A stretch of DNA of 7,446 nt, taken from contig JAIRLL010000069.1 in the NCBI GenBank assembly GCA_031259505.1, positions 1-7,446 of the forward strand, in the 5' to 3' direction. Numbering within the stretch: the stretch's first letter is position 1; each line of letters starts with the position of its first letter. The notes below the pieces were generated by a model. It saw nothing but the letters and a program-made list of their open reading frames with translations, made no database searches and was not told where the DNA came from. Below are positions 1 to 6,121 of the stretch, piece by piece. A program made the translations under genes and the position numbers. The stretch is from Tannerella sp. (GTDB taxonomy: Bacteria > Bacteroidota > Bacteroidia > Bacteroidales > Tannerellaceae).

Positions 1-82
1 TATAACTTTCAACTTGTCCTGGGAAATGCCTCCCTCCAAATATCCACTAACCTGTTGGCGACTACTTGATTGGTGGAGATCC

Positions 83-160
83 CGTCATTGGTAGCCGTCA
101 GGCGTGGCAATCCATGACAGTGCATAGGCCTGGGTTGCCACGTCGTTACGCTCCTCGCAA
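83..160. repeat. Inverted pair of degenerate dispersed-repeat arms
   Basis: The left arm starts with CGTCATTG (83-90) and ends with CGTGGCAATCC (103-113). The right arm, read on the minus strand, starts TTGCGAGGAGCG (160-149) and ends CGTGGCAACCC (142-132). The inner parts therefore form an 11-bp inverted repeat (103-113 against 132-142) with one mismatch and an 18-nt loop. The pattern 'CATTGCGAGnnn...CGTGGCAATCC' resembles an interspersed palindromic repeat that I recall from Bacteroidales and other bacterial genomes. That family link is from memory and not verified here. Confidence 0.55.
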
Positions 161-205
161 AACATAGGAAGACGGCGGATGCCATTGCCGACAGCAACAG
201 CATCT

Positions 206-234
206 CCGGCATTGCGAGGCACGAAGCAATCCGG
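206..234 (+). repeat. Hairpin copy of the CATTGCGAGG...GAAGCAATCC repeat
   Basis: CCGG (206-209), one unpaired C, then ATTGC (211-215) pair with GCAAT (226-230) and CCGG (231-234). The result is a 9-bp stem with one bulge and a 10-nt loop. The sequence is a further variant of the repeat at 83-160. Its right arm, GAAGCAATCCGG (223-234), recurs exactly at 280-291. Confidence 0.55.
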
Positions 235-279
235 CGGGCTGACAGCAAGCAAATAACGAAGCATATTATTAGCAGGTAT

Positions 280-291
280 GAAGCAATCCGG
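280..291 (+). repeat. Second exact copy of GAAGCAATCCGG
   Basis: These twelve bases match 223-234 exactly and run straight into the 21-bp tandem repeat. It may be a truncated repeat arm left by deletion or slippage, though twelve bases alone do not prove a common origin. Confidence 0.45.
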
Positions 292-325
292 AACATGTTA
301 CAGGGTTTCGGGAACATGTTCCGGA
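287..325. terminator. 13-bp perfect inverted repeat; possible operon terminator
   Basis: TCCGGAACATGTT (287-299) is the exact reverse complement of AACATGTTCCGGA (313-325), with a 13-nt spacer. It lies about 65 nt downstream of the deacetylase stop codon in the direction of minus-strand transcription, so it could end that transcript. No T-run follows the stem, so a classical intrinsic terminator is not shown. The right arm also contains the 12-bp palindrome GGAACATGTTCC (311-322). The structure may simply come from the surrounding tandem repeat. Confidence 0.4.
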
Positions 326-354
326 GTTTCGGGGATGTGTTCCGGAGTTTCGGG
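292..354 (+). repeat. 21-bp tandem repeat, three copies
   Basis: The copies are 292-312, 313-333 and 334-354, and all end in TTTCGGG. Copies 1 and 2 differ at three positions, as do copies 2 and 3. A fourth copy seems to begin at 355 but breaks down within a few bases. The 21-bp period keeps frame, which explains the seven-residue repeats seen in translations, but there is no sign that it is translated. Confidence 0.8.
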
Positions 355-389
355 AATCGCCGGGTCGCTGTTCGCTTTTCAGGCCGCGG

Positions 390-998
390 TCACAGCGTCT
401 CGAACCGGTACCCCTGCGCCAGCAGCCATTCTATGGACCGGGGCAGGGCGTCGCGCAGGCGTTCGGCGGCTTTCAGGGAGTCGTGAAACACGATGATGGA
501 GCCGTTTCGCGTATATTTCTTCACGATGTTGAGAACACCGTGCGCCGTCATGTGCGGGCTGTAGTCGCGGGTCACCACGTCCCACATGACGATGCGGTAT
601 CTTTTCCGCAAACGGTACAGTTGCGGGAGGCGCATGTGCCCGTGCGGGGGGCGGAACAGGTCGTTGCCGATCAGTTCCGCCGCTCTGTCCACGTTCTTTA
701 CGTAATTCTTCGACAGGAAATGCGTGCCTTTGATATGGTTGTATGTATGATTCCCGACCGTGTGTCCGCGCGCGGCGTGCATGTCGAAAATATCGGGATA
801 TTTGCGGACATTGTCGCCTACGCAGAAAAAAGTCGCCTTGATGTCATACGCGTCCAGCGTGTCCAGTACCCACGGCGTGACTTCGGGCACCGGCCCGTCG
901 TCGAACGTCAGGTAAACGCACTTTTCAGCCTTCGGGAGCCTCCAGACGGCCCCGCAGAAAATCATCCTGTACAGCCACGGGGGTTGTTCGATCAGCAT
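390..998 (-). CDS. Polysaccharide deacetylase (NodB/CE4 family)
   Basis: This is a 202-residue single-domain protein with NodB homology, a fold whose members remove N- or O-acetyl groups from glycans such as peptidoglycan or chitin-like polymers using one metal ion. The motifs appear in order: TFDDGP (31-36, with D33 as catalytic base and D34 as metal ligand), HTYNH (84-88, with H84 and H88 as metal ligands), RPPHG (116-120), DVVTRDY (140-146) and FHDS (171-174, with H172 as the likely catalytic histidine). All key residues are present, so it is probably active. I see no signal peptide, so its location and substrate are open. The start lies 12 nt after the stop of the DUF2723 gene, with GCGGAAAG just before the ATG, so the two are very likely cotranscribed and coupled. 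From family knowledge, Bacteroidales often carry a deacetylase of this length and opening sequence. A role in modifying an envelope glycan is inference. Confidence 0.92.
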   Translation of the reverse strand: MLIEQPPWLYRMIFCGAVWRLPKAEKCVYLTFDDGPVPEVTPWVLDTLDAYDIKATFFCVGDNVRKYPDIFDMHAARGHTVGNHTYNHIKGTHFLSKNYVKNVDRAAELIGNDLFRPPHGHMRLPQLYRLRKRYRIVMWDVVTRDYSPHMTAHGVLNIVKKYTRNGSIIVFHDSLKAAERLRDALPRSIEWLLAQGYRFETL

Positions 999-1010
999 CT
1001 TTCCGCGTCA

Positions 1011-4000
1011 TTACTGTTCGGACGCCGGCTGCTGCATTCTCGTGTAGGCCATCCGGTAGTTGCTGTATTCGTCGCGATACGACTGGCCGAAATCGGGATT
1101 GCCGCGCATGCCGATTGCGAGGACGTTGTTCATAACCCTCAGGTTAAATTCCAGTTCGCGCTGTACGCGCGGCAGTTTGTCGGAACCGAATCTGAACAGC
1201 CACCGGATGGTGCGCATGGCGTCGTCCGCAATGCCGTTCAGCACCTGTTCTCCCTTTTCGCGTTCGCCCAGCGTCAGATACAGTTCGCCAAACACCAGGG
1301 CGTAAGAGTCGTAAGGCACGTTGTTGGGCGGAAGCACCTGCATCCCCCGGTCGAGTACGGCCAGCGCCCTGTCGTTTTTACCTTCATGTATCAGGGCGGT
1401 GGCCAGTTCGCCGAAGAGCGCCACCCGGTAAGTTTTGCACATGCGCATGATGGTTTCGTCCAGATAGAGGTCTGACTTGTCCAGTCCTCCCCACTTGAAC
1501 TTGTTCATCACGTTGTCGTACATTTTTTCCGTGTCGATTGTACGGCCGTCCTCTCCGCCCGTATTGACGGGCGTTATCCTGTAGGTGAGTCCCGTCTTCT
1601 GGAAATACGGGTCCATGCTGACAAACTGTCCCGGGTCTACCGAGATGGCAAAATACATCGGCCGTTTCCAGTTGTTCGTGTACAGCATGTCCAGTATCGT
1701 CAGCGCTTCCTTGCCCAGTTCGTTGCGGCCGGACAGGTCAAGAACCATTTCCTTCAGCAGCCGCGTACTGTCGTCCGGGCTGATTGCGTGATTGCTCATC
1801 ACGGAGGCCGAATCCACTGCATACACGATTTTGTTCGAAGGAATATAGTCTATCTGCACAGGATATCCGGGGATGCGTTTGTATTTGGGATCATCGCTTC
1901 TGACAAAGGTCAGTGCGGTTCCCAGGTCGACACGTTCGACGCGGTTCAGCAGCAGGGCATGGTCGCGCGTACCCTGTATATACATGTCGCGCGTCCAGGT
2001 GACGGGAAGCGGTTCCGAGTCGTACGCCTGGCGTTTCATCTGGTCGATATACCAGTCGGTCTGCAGATAGCTGGTGTTGCAGACGCGCACGTCGGTACGG
2101 ATGCCTTCCACTTCCTGTGCATACCACAGGGGGAAAGTATCGTTGTCGCCATTGGTAAAGATGATGGCGTTCGGCTCGCACGATTCCAGATAGTTGGCGC
2201 CGATATCCCGCGCCAGGTAACGTCCCGAACGGTCGTGGTCATCCCAGTTCTGCGAAGCCATCTGCAGGGGAACGAGCAGGCAAGCCAGCGAAGAGACAGC
2301 CCCGGACACGGAAGCCGGGATTTTCCCGTACTTCTCCAGCAGCCGGGCAATGCCTGCCACGCCAAGCCCTATCCATATACAGAATGCGTAGAACGAGCCG
2401 GCATACGCGTAGTCGCGTTCGCGTGGCTGGTATGGCGACTGATTCAAATACAGCACAATGGCTATTCCCGTCATGAAGAAGAGGAAAAAGGTGATCCAGA
2501 AACTCTGGATTCCTTTCTTTCCGCTCATAATCTGGAAGGCAATACCCAAAAGGCCAAGCAGCAGCGGCAGCATGTAGTAGACGTTGTGTCCCTTGTTCCG
2601 TTCAATACTGTACGCCATCTCGTCCTGAGGCCCCAGTCGCAGTTCGTCAAGAAATTTGATGCCGGTGATATAGTTGCCGTTCAGCAGATCTCTGTCGTGT
2701 CCCTGTATGTCGTTCTGGCGGCCGGAGAAGTTCCACATGAAATAGCGCCAGTACATGTAGCTCAACTGATAGTTGAGGAAAAAGCGGATATTTTCGACAA
2801 ACGTAGGTTTGAGCACGCTGACGTTTTCTCCCATCTGCCGGTATCTTACTGTCCTGCCTTTGAAGTTGCTCCAGTTTTTGTATGCGCTCACATGGCGTGA
2901 GTCCCTGCTGTGCATGCGGGGGAAAAGCATCAGCGTTTCGTCCACGAGCTGATAGTTGGGCATTTCGAAGGATACGTAGTACCGATCCTTTTCGCCTTCA
3001 CTTTTCTTGACGGTGCGGCTCCATATTTTGGTACTGCCCCTGTTTATGGCTGTCCCGTCGTTTTTGCGTTTCAGTTCCGACACGAACGTCTGTCCGTAGA
3101 ACAGCGGCACCTCGCCGTACTGTACGCGTCCCAGATATGTGCGCAGAGTGAAAATATCGCTCGGACTGTTCTGATTCATCGGCGTGTCCGCCGTCGCGCG
3201 TATCAGTATCAACGCATACGACGAATATCCGACGACAATGACCATCAGCGAAACAAGCACGGTATTCAGCGCCTTGACGTTGATCTTTTTGAAATAAAAC
3301 ACGGCGATTGTCAGCGCCAGTATCAGCAGGATGCACAGCCAGTATCCGTCGCCGAAGAAGGGAATGCCCAGCAGGGCGACGGACAGGATAAACGCTATTT
3401 TCATGCGCACGGCATGTATGTCTTCCCGCATCGTCTCCCATATAGCCCAGCCCAGCACGCCGGCCAGCACAATTATATAGATAAAGACACCCGAATTGTA
3501 GGGCATTCCGAATACGTTCACAAACAGGAGTTCGAACAGTCCGCACACTTCGACCAGTCCTTGCAGGATGCCGTACATCATCACTGCCACGATGGCAAAC
3601 GAAATGCCCAGCGCCGTCAACATGCCTTTGGTCGTGGGATTCGGAAACTTCTTGTAGTAATAGACCAGCACGATGGCGGGGATGCAGAGCAGGTTCAGCA
3701 GGTGGATGCCGATGCTCAGTCCCATGAAATAGGCTATCAGCACAATCCAGCGGTCGGCGTGGGGACGGTCGGCCACTTCTTCCCATTTGAGAATAAGCCA
3801 GAACACTACCGCCGTAAACAGTGATGAATAGGCATACACTTCGCCTTCGACGGCGCTGAACCAGAACGTGTCGCTGAACGTGTAAGCCAGCGCGCCCGTC
3901 ACGCCGCATCCCATGATGACAACCATACGTGAAAAGTTCATGTCTTTACCGTTTTGCAGCACGACTCGTCGCGCCAGATGCGTGATGCTCCAGAACAGGA

Positions 4001-4274
4001 ACAGGATAGTCAGCGCACTGAACAGCGCCGACATGCTGTTGACCATCCTGGCTACCGCACCCGCATCAGACGCCAACTGCGTAAACAGGTTTCCCGTCAG
4101 CATGAAAAACGGCGCTCCGGGAGGATGACCTACTTCCAGTTTATATGCCGATGTAATAAACTCGCCGCAATCCCAGAAACTGGCCGTCGGCTCAATCGTC
4201 ATCAGATACGTGCAGGAGGCAACAAGGAAAACAAGCCATCCCAGCACATTGTTAATCAGTTTGTATTGTTTCAT
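1011..4274 (-). CDS. DUF2723 multi-spanning membrane protein, putative GT-C glycosyltransferase
   Basis: This 1087-residue protein begins with a membrane helix (about 10-27), then the DUF2723 signature WDCGEF (34-39) and HPPGAP (50-55) in the first outer loop. Many hydrophobic helices follow up to about residue 360. A second cluster of helices (about 565-690) includes NQSPYQPRERDYAY (611-624). A soluble C-terminal part opens with FTNGDNDTFP (706-715) and ends with a TPR-like helical region (about 945-1050). DUF2723 proteins are related to animal TMEM260, described as a protein O-mannosyltransferase. By analogy the acidic residue in the first loop (D35 or E38) would be catalytic, with a lipid-linked sugar as donor. 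That activity is inference for this protein. Length is normal for Bacteroidota members and the frame is intact. It is the first gene of a two-gene operon with the deacetylase, ending in a TAA followed directly by TGA. The start is the first ATG below a TAnnTTTG box. Confidence 0.9.
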   Translation of the reverse strand: MKQYKLINNVLGWLVFLVASCTYLMTIEPTASFWDCGEFITSAYKLEVGHPPGAPFFMLTGNLFTQLASDAGAVARMVNSMSALFSALTILFLFWSITHLARRVVLQNGKDMNFSRMVVIMGCGVTGALAYTFSDTFWFSAVEGEVYAYSSLFTAVVFWLILKWEEVADRPHADRWIVLIAYFMGLSIGIHLLNLLCIPAIVLVYYYKKFPNPTTKGMLTALGISFAIVAVMMYGILQGLVEVCGLFELLFVNVFGMPYNSGVFIYIIVLAGVLGWAIWETMREDIHAVRMKIAFILSVALLGIPFFGDGYWLCILLILALTIAVFYFKKINVKALNTVLVSLMVIVVGYSSYALILIRATADTPMNQNSPSDIFTLRTYLGRVQYGEVPLFYGQTFVSELKRKNDGTAINRGSTKIWSRTVKKSEGEKDRYYVSFEMPNYQLVDETLMLFPRMHSRDSRHVSAYKNWSNFKGRTVRYRQMGENVSVLKPTFVENIRFFLNYQLSYMYWRYFMWNFSGRQNDIQGHDRDLLNGNYITGIKFLDELRLGPQDEMAYSIERNKGHNVYYMLPLLLGLLGIAFQIMSGKKGIQSFWITFFLFFMTGIAIVLYLNQSPYQPRERDYAYAGSFYAFCIWIGLGVAGIARLLEKYGKIPASVSGAVSSLACLLVPLQMASQNWDDHDRSGRYLARDIGANYLESCEPNAIIFTNGDNDTFPLWYAQEVEGIRTDVRVCNTSYLQTDWYIDQMKRQAYDSEPLPVTWTRDMYIQGTRDHALLLNRVERVDLGTALTFVRSDDPKYKRIPGYPVQIDYIPSNKIVYAVDSASVMSNHAISPDDSTRLLKEMVLDLSGRNELGKEALTILDMLYTNNWKRPMYFAISVDPGQFVSMDPYFQKTGLTYRITPVNTGGEDGRTIDTEKMYDNVMNKFKWGGLDKSDLYLDETIMRMCKTYRVALFGELATALIHEGKNDRALAVLDRGMQVLPPNNVPYDSYALVFGELYLTLGEREKGEQVLNGIADDAMRTIRWLFRFGSDKLPRVQRELEFNLRVMNNVLAIGMRGNPDFGQSYRDEYSNYRMAYTRMQQPASEQ

Positions 4275-4318
4275 TTTTATAGAAATATTCTTAATCGTGC
4301 CCCATCATTTGGACGGCG

Positions 4319-4326
4319 CAAAGGTA
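4319..4326 (-). promoter_or_regulatory. -7 promoter box for the DUF2723 operon
   Basis: Read on the minus strand this is TACCTTTG, a full match to the Bacteroidota -7 consensus TAnnTTTG. It lies 44 nt above the ATG at 4274, implying a leader of roughly 35-40 nt. No TTG stands at the expected 17-23 nt spacing. The nearest (4341-4339) is only 12 nt away, so the -33 element is weak or absent. Confidence 0.6.
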
Positions 4327-4395
4327 ATAAAAACCTGACAATATAACGCGGATAGAGTGACGTTATTGCGTAAAAAAACAGAATAAAGGCCGACA

Positions 4396-4419
4396 TTTTT
4401 GTGTGCGGTTTCGCAAAAA
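4396..4419. promoter_or_regulatory. Inverted repeat just above the SPOR-gene -7 box
   Basis: TTTTTGTG (4396-4403) pairs with CGCAAAAA (4412-4419), with one G-T wobble and an 8-nt spacer. It sits 6 bp above the -7 box of the plus-strand gene, where RNA polymerase would bind, so it could be an operator. Its left arm contains the only nearby TTG (4399-4401), which could serve as a -33 element at a long 24-nt spacing. The arms are A/T-rich, so chance is possible. Confidence 0.3.
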
Positions 4420-4425
4420 AGACCG

Positions 4426-4433
4426 TATCTTTG
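4426..4433 (+). promoter_or_regulatory. -7 promoter box abutting the SPOR-gene start
   Basis: TATCTTTG matches TAnnTTTG exactly and ends only 4 nt before the ATG at 4438. Transcription would start at or within a few bases of that ATG, so the mRNA should be leaderless or nearly so. The box also argues against the in-frame upstream TTG at 4399 as a start, because the promoter would then lie inside the coding region. Confidence 0.6.
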
Positions 4434-4437
4434 CGAC

Positions 4438-5439
4438 ATGTTGGAAATAGCTACTCATATCGAACGGTTATTGCGGGTCAACGACTGCGTGATAATCCCT
4501 GACTTTGGAGGTTTTGTTCTTCAAAACTGTCCGGCCGTCTACGAGCGCGACACGCATCTGTTCCGGCCGTCCTGCAAGGAGATCATATTCAATCCGACGC
4601 TGCGACACGACGACGGCCTTATCGCCGGGTCGTACATGCAGGCGTACGGTATGGTTTTCAGTCGGGCGCGGGCTGCGCTGAAAAAAGACATCGAAAAACT
4701 GAACGTTGCGCTGGACGAACAGTCCGAAGTCAGGCTGGAAGGCATCGGTCTGTTTCGCAAAGAGGTGGGAGAGACAATCGTTTTCCATCCCGTGGCAGAC
4801 TGTTCGCATTTCAGCCTGTCGTCGTATGGTTTGGCGCCATTTCATCTGCCACCGGTGCCTGTAACGAAGCTTGTCGAAAAAAGGATTGAACATCAAAAGC
4901 CACCCCTTCGCAAGTCGGGGCATGTGATCTATCTTCCCGTCAACCGGACGCTGGTGTATATCGCCGGCATATCCGTGACCGCCGTGGCGCTGTCGCTGAT
5001 GATTGCGACGCCGGTGAAAGTCGTGAATCCCACCTCCTACACGGCGAGTTTTGCCCCTTCGGAAATAGTAAAAAAGATGATACCGTCCGGCGACACATTG
5101 CTGGCGGTTGAGAAGGAAAACGCAACTGCACAGGAGGAAAACGCTGTAGAAACGGCCGTACAACCGGCGGCAGCCATACCTGTCGAACAGGCGAACGGAA
5201 TGAATCCGGCAAAGACGTATTATGTTGTAATCGGAAGTTTCAACACCGAAAGTCAAGCGCAAACATTTATAAAAGAACTTGGCGTGTCGCCGTGCCTGAA
5301 CATCGGCATCGTATGGCGCGACAAACATTTCCGCGTCTTTGCAGACAAATATGACAATCGCAAAGATGCGGAAGACCGTATATCGCTGCTGCGCGAAGAC
5401 GCGCGGTTCAGGAATGCATGGCTGTTCGCCGGCAAGTGA
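4438..5439 (+). CDS. HU-CCDC81 / SPOR domain one-pass membrane protein
   Basis: This 333-residue protein has three parts. The first 130 or so residues look like the paired HU-like domains of the bacterial CCDC81 family, opening with MLEIATHIERLL and IIPDFGGFVLQ. HU folds bind DNA in histone-like proteins, but here ligand binding is unproven. A single membrane helix lies at about 171-193 (LVYIAGISVTAVALSLMIA), preceded by basic residues, which places the N-terminus in the cytoplasm. A low-complexity linker rich in Ala, Glu and Val (about 195-255) leads to a C-terminal SPOR domain (about 260-333, YYVVIGSFNTESQAQTF at its start). SPOR domains bind peptidoglycan stripped of stem peptides at division sites. 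The protein could thus link a cytoplasmic partner to the septal wall, which is inference. I chose the ATG at 4438 because the family N-terminus starts there and a promoter box lies directly before it. It is divergent from the DUF2723 operon. Confidence 0.88.
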   Translation: MLEIATHIERLLRVNDCVIIPDFGGFVLQNCPAVYERDTHLFRPSCKEIIFNPTLRHDDGLIAGSYMQAYGMVFSRARAALKKDIEKLNVALDEQSEVRLEGIGLFRKEVGETIVFHPVADCSHFSLSSYGLAPFHLPPVPVTKLVEKRIEHQKPPLRKSGHVIYLPVNRTLVYIAGISVTAVALSLMIATPVKVVNPTSYTASFAPSEIVKKMIPSGDTLLAVEKENATAQEENAVETAVQPAAAIPVEQANGMNPAKTYYVVIGSFNTESQAQTFIKELGVSPCLNIGIVWRDKHFRVFADKYDNRKDAEDRISLLREDARFRNAWLFAGK

Positions 5440-5457
5440 CGGCGCGGCAAATTCCTG
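5409..5457 (+). terminator. Nested inverted repeats across the SPOR-gene stop
   Basis: CAGGAAT (5409-5415) pairs with ATTCCTG (5451-5457). Inside it CGCCG (5427-5431) pairs with CGGCG (5440-5444). The stop codon (5437-5439) lies in the inner loop. The structure ends 8 bp before the vsr promoter box and could separate the two transcripts. There is no T-run, and the large internal loop makes it weak. Confidence 0.3.
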
Positions 5458-5464
5458 CAACTTC

Positions 5465-5472
5465 TACCTTTG
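5465..5472 (+). promoter_or_regulatory. -7 promoter box for vsr
   Basis: TACCTTTG matches TAnnTTTG and lies 21 nt before the vsr ATG, giving a short leader. The sequence where a -33 TTG should be (about 5440-5448) is G+C rich and has none. The gene probably has its own transcript rather than relying on the SPOR gene upstream. Confidence 0.5.
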
Positions 5473-5493
5473 CAGTCGAAATAAATTAGAATT

Positions 5494-6018
5494 ATGGATA
5501 TCTGGGACAGTAAGAAGCGGTCAGAATGTATGTCGAAAATCAGGTCAAAAGATACAAAGCCCGAATTGACATTGCGCAAGGCACTTTTTGCAAGAGGCTT
5601 TCGATATCGCGTGAACGATAAAAAACTGCCAGGAAAACCCGATATTGTTTTGCCAAAACACAAAACGGTTATTTTCCTGCATGGCTGTTTCTGGCACAGG
5701 CACGAAGGTTGCAAATATGCTTGCACACCGAAAACCAACACAAAATTCTGGGTTGATAAAATCCATTCAAATGCTGAAAGAGACAAAGTAAGCGCCGAAA
5801 AACTTACGGCGTTGGGATGGAATGTTGTAACGGTTTGGGAATGTGAAATAAGACACAAATACAAACACGACCTTACGCCATTGATTGATAGAGTTGAAGC
5901 GGAAATATACGCACAGGTTACACAAAAAATATCAATGAAATTTTATGAGGAACGGGAAAATGAAATCATGCTGGTTGCCGAAGATATTGTTGAATATAAG
6001 CGAAATCCAAAAAGATAA
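5494..6018 (+). CDS. vsr: Very-short-patch mismatch repair endonuclease (Vsr)
   Basis: Vsr nicks DNA beside T:G mismatches left when 5-methylcytosine deaminates, starting repair back to C:G. The family signature is complete: E24 in the KPELTLRKAL helix, D50 in PGKPDIV (the metal-binding aspartate), H63 and H68 in HGCFWHRH (63-70), the intercalating F66/W67 pair, and likely zinc ligands C65, H70, C73 and C117 (VWECE). FWVDKI (85-90) and NAERD (93-97) also fit. These align closely with the E. coli Vsr residues as I recall them. At 174 residues it carries about 30 residues more at the C-terminus than a typical Vsr. The frame is intact and the gene looks functional. Vsr usually sits next to a cytosine-C5 methyltransferase, but none is in the window. 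Hand-counted G+C over 5521-6000 is about 40%, against 58-62% in sampled lines of both neighbours, which suggests horizontal arrival. Confidence 0.95.
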   Translation: MDIWDSKKRSECMSKIRSKDTKPELTLRKALFARGFRYRVNDKKLPGKPDIVLPKHKTVIFLHGCFWHRHEGCKYACTPKTNTKFWVDKIHSNAERDKVSAEKLTALGWNVVTVWECEIRHKYKHDLTPLIDRVEAEIYAQVTQKISMKFYEERENEIMLVAEDIVEYKRNPKR

Positions 6019-6019
6019 T

Positions 6020-6118
6020 CTATTCTTCTTCTGTGAAACCATGCTGTTTCAGCGTTCTAAGATTTTGTTTGCATCTCCACGCCAAACGGTCATTTAGCTG
6101 TTTTTCTGCTCGAAACAT
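6020..6118 (-). CDS. Unrecognised 32-residue ORF, possible gene remnant
   Basis: An ATG (6118-6116) opens 32 codons ending in TAG (6022-6020). The product, starting MFRAEKQLNDRLAWRC and ending KQHGFTEEE, is highly charged and shows no membrane segment. It lies in the same frame as zupT, 3 nt after the zupT stop, and its own stop is 1 nt from the vsr stop, so the two genes converge with almost no gap. I do not recognise it. It could be a small gene translated after zupT, the surviving 3' end of a gene that once converged on vsr, or chance. Chance is not excluded at this length, but the tight fit between both neighbours favours a real coding end. Confidence 0.35.
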   Translation of the reverse strand: MFRAEKQLNDRLAWRCKQNLRTLKQHGFTEEE

Positions 6119-6121
6119 AAT

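Larger units (their letters stand above)
1..389. other. Gene-free intergenic region with repeats
   Basis: This stretch holds no coding region I can support. The open frames across it have no recognisable domain, and their apparent residue patterns come from the repeats. Positions 1-80 show nothing I can name. From 83 onward the DNA is packed with short palindromes and related repeats, and 292-354 is a tandem repeat. The region lies downstream of the deacetylase gene, so it includes that operon's 3' untranslated region and probably its transcription end. Confidence 0.75.

Noticed and set aside
9..317. Minus-strand frame of 102 codons with a hydrophobic N-terminal stretch
   Set aside because: It is read through the repeat cluster and tandem repeat. 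The hydrophobic stretch looks like a by-product of these, and no family resemblance is seen.
292..354. Possible CRISPR array
   Set aside because: The units are 21 bp head to tail with no unique spacers, and no cas gene is in the window.
278..496. Plus-strand frame with seven-residue repeats (GTCSGVS-like)
   Set aside because: The periodicity is just the 21-bp tandem repeat in translation, and the frame then runs antisense into the deacetylase gene.
483..1475. Long plus-strand open frame (330 codons)
   Set aside because: It lies opposite the deacetylase and DUF2723 genes, spans their junction and has no domain-like sequence. It is a shadow of G+C-rich coding DNA.
1788..3824. Two long plus-strand open frames (1788-2900 and 2910-3824)
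   Set aside because: Both are antisense to the intact DUF2723 gene and rich in His, Gln and Arg, as reverse-complement shadows usually are.
4399..4437. Upstream TTG start extending the SPOR protein by 13 residues
   Set aside because: The extension would place the -7 box inside the gene, and the family N-terminus begins at the ATG at 4438.
4468..5460. 330-codon minus-strand open frame opposite the SPOR gene
   Set aside because: The plus strand has clear HU-CCDC81, membrane and SPOR features, while the minus frame has none and no promoter box.
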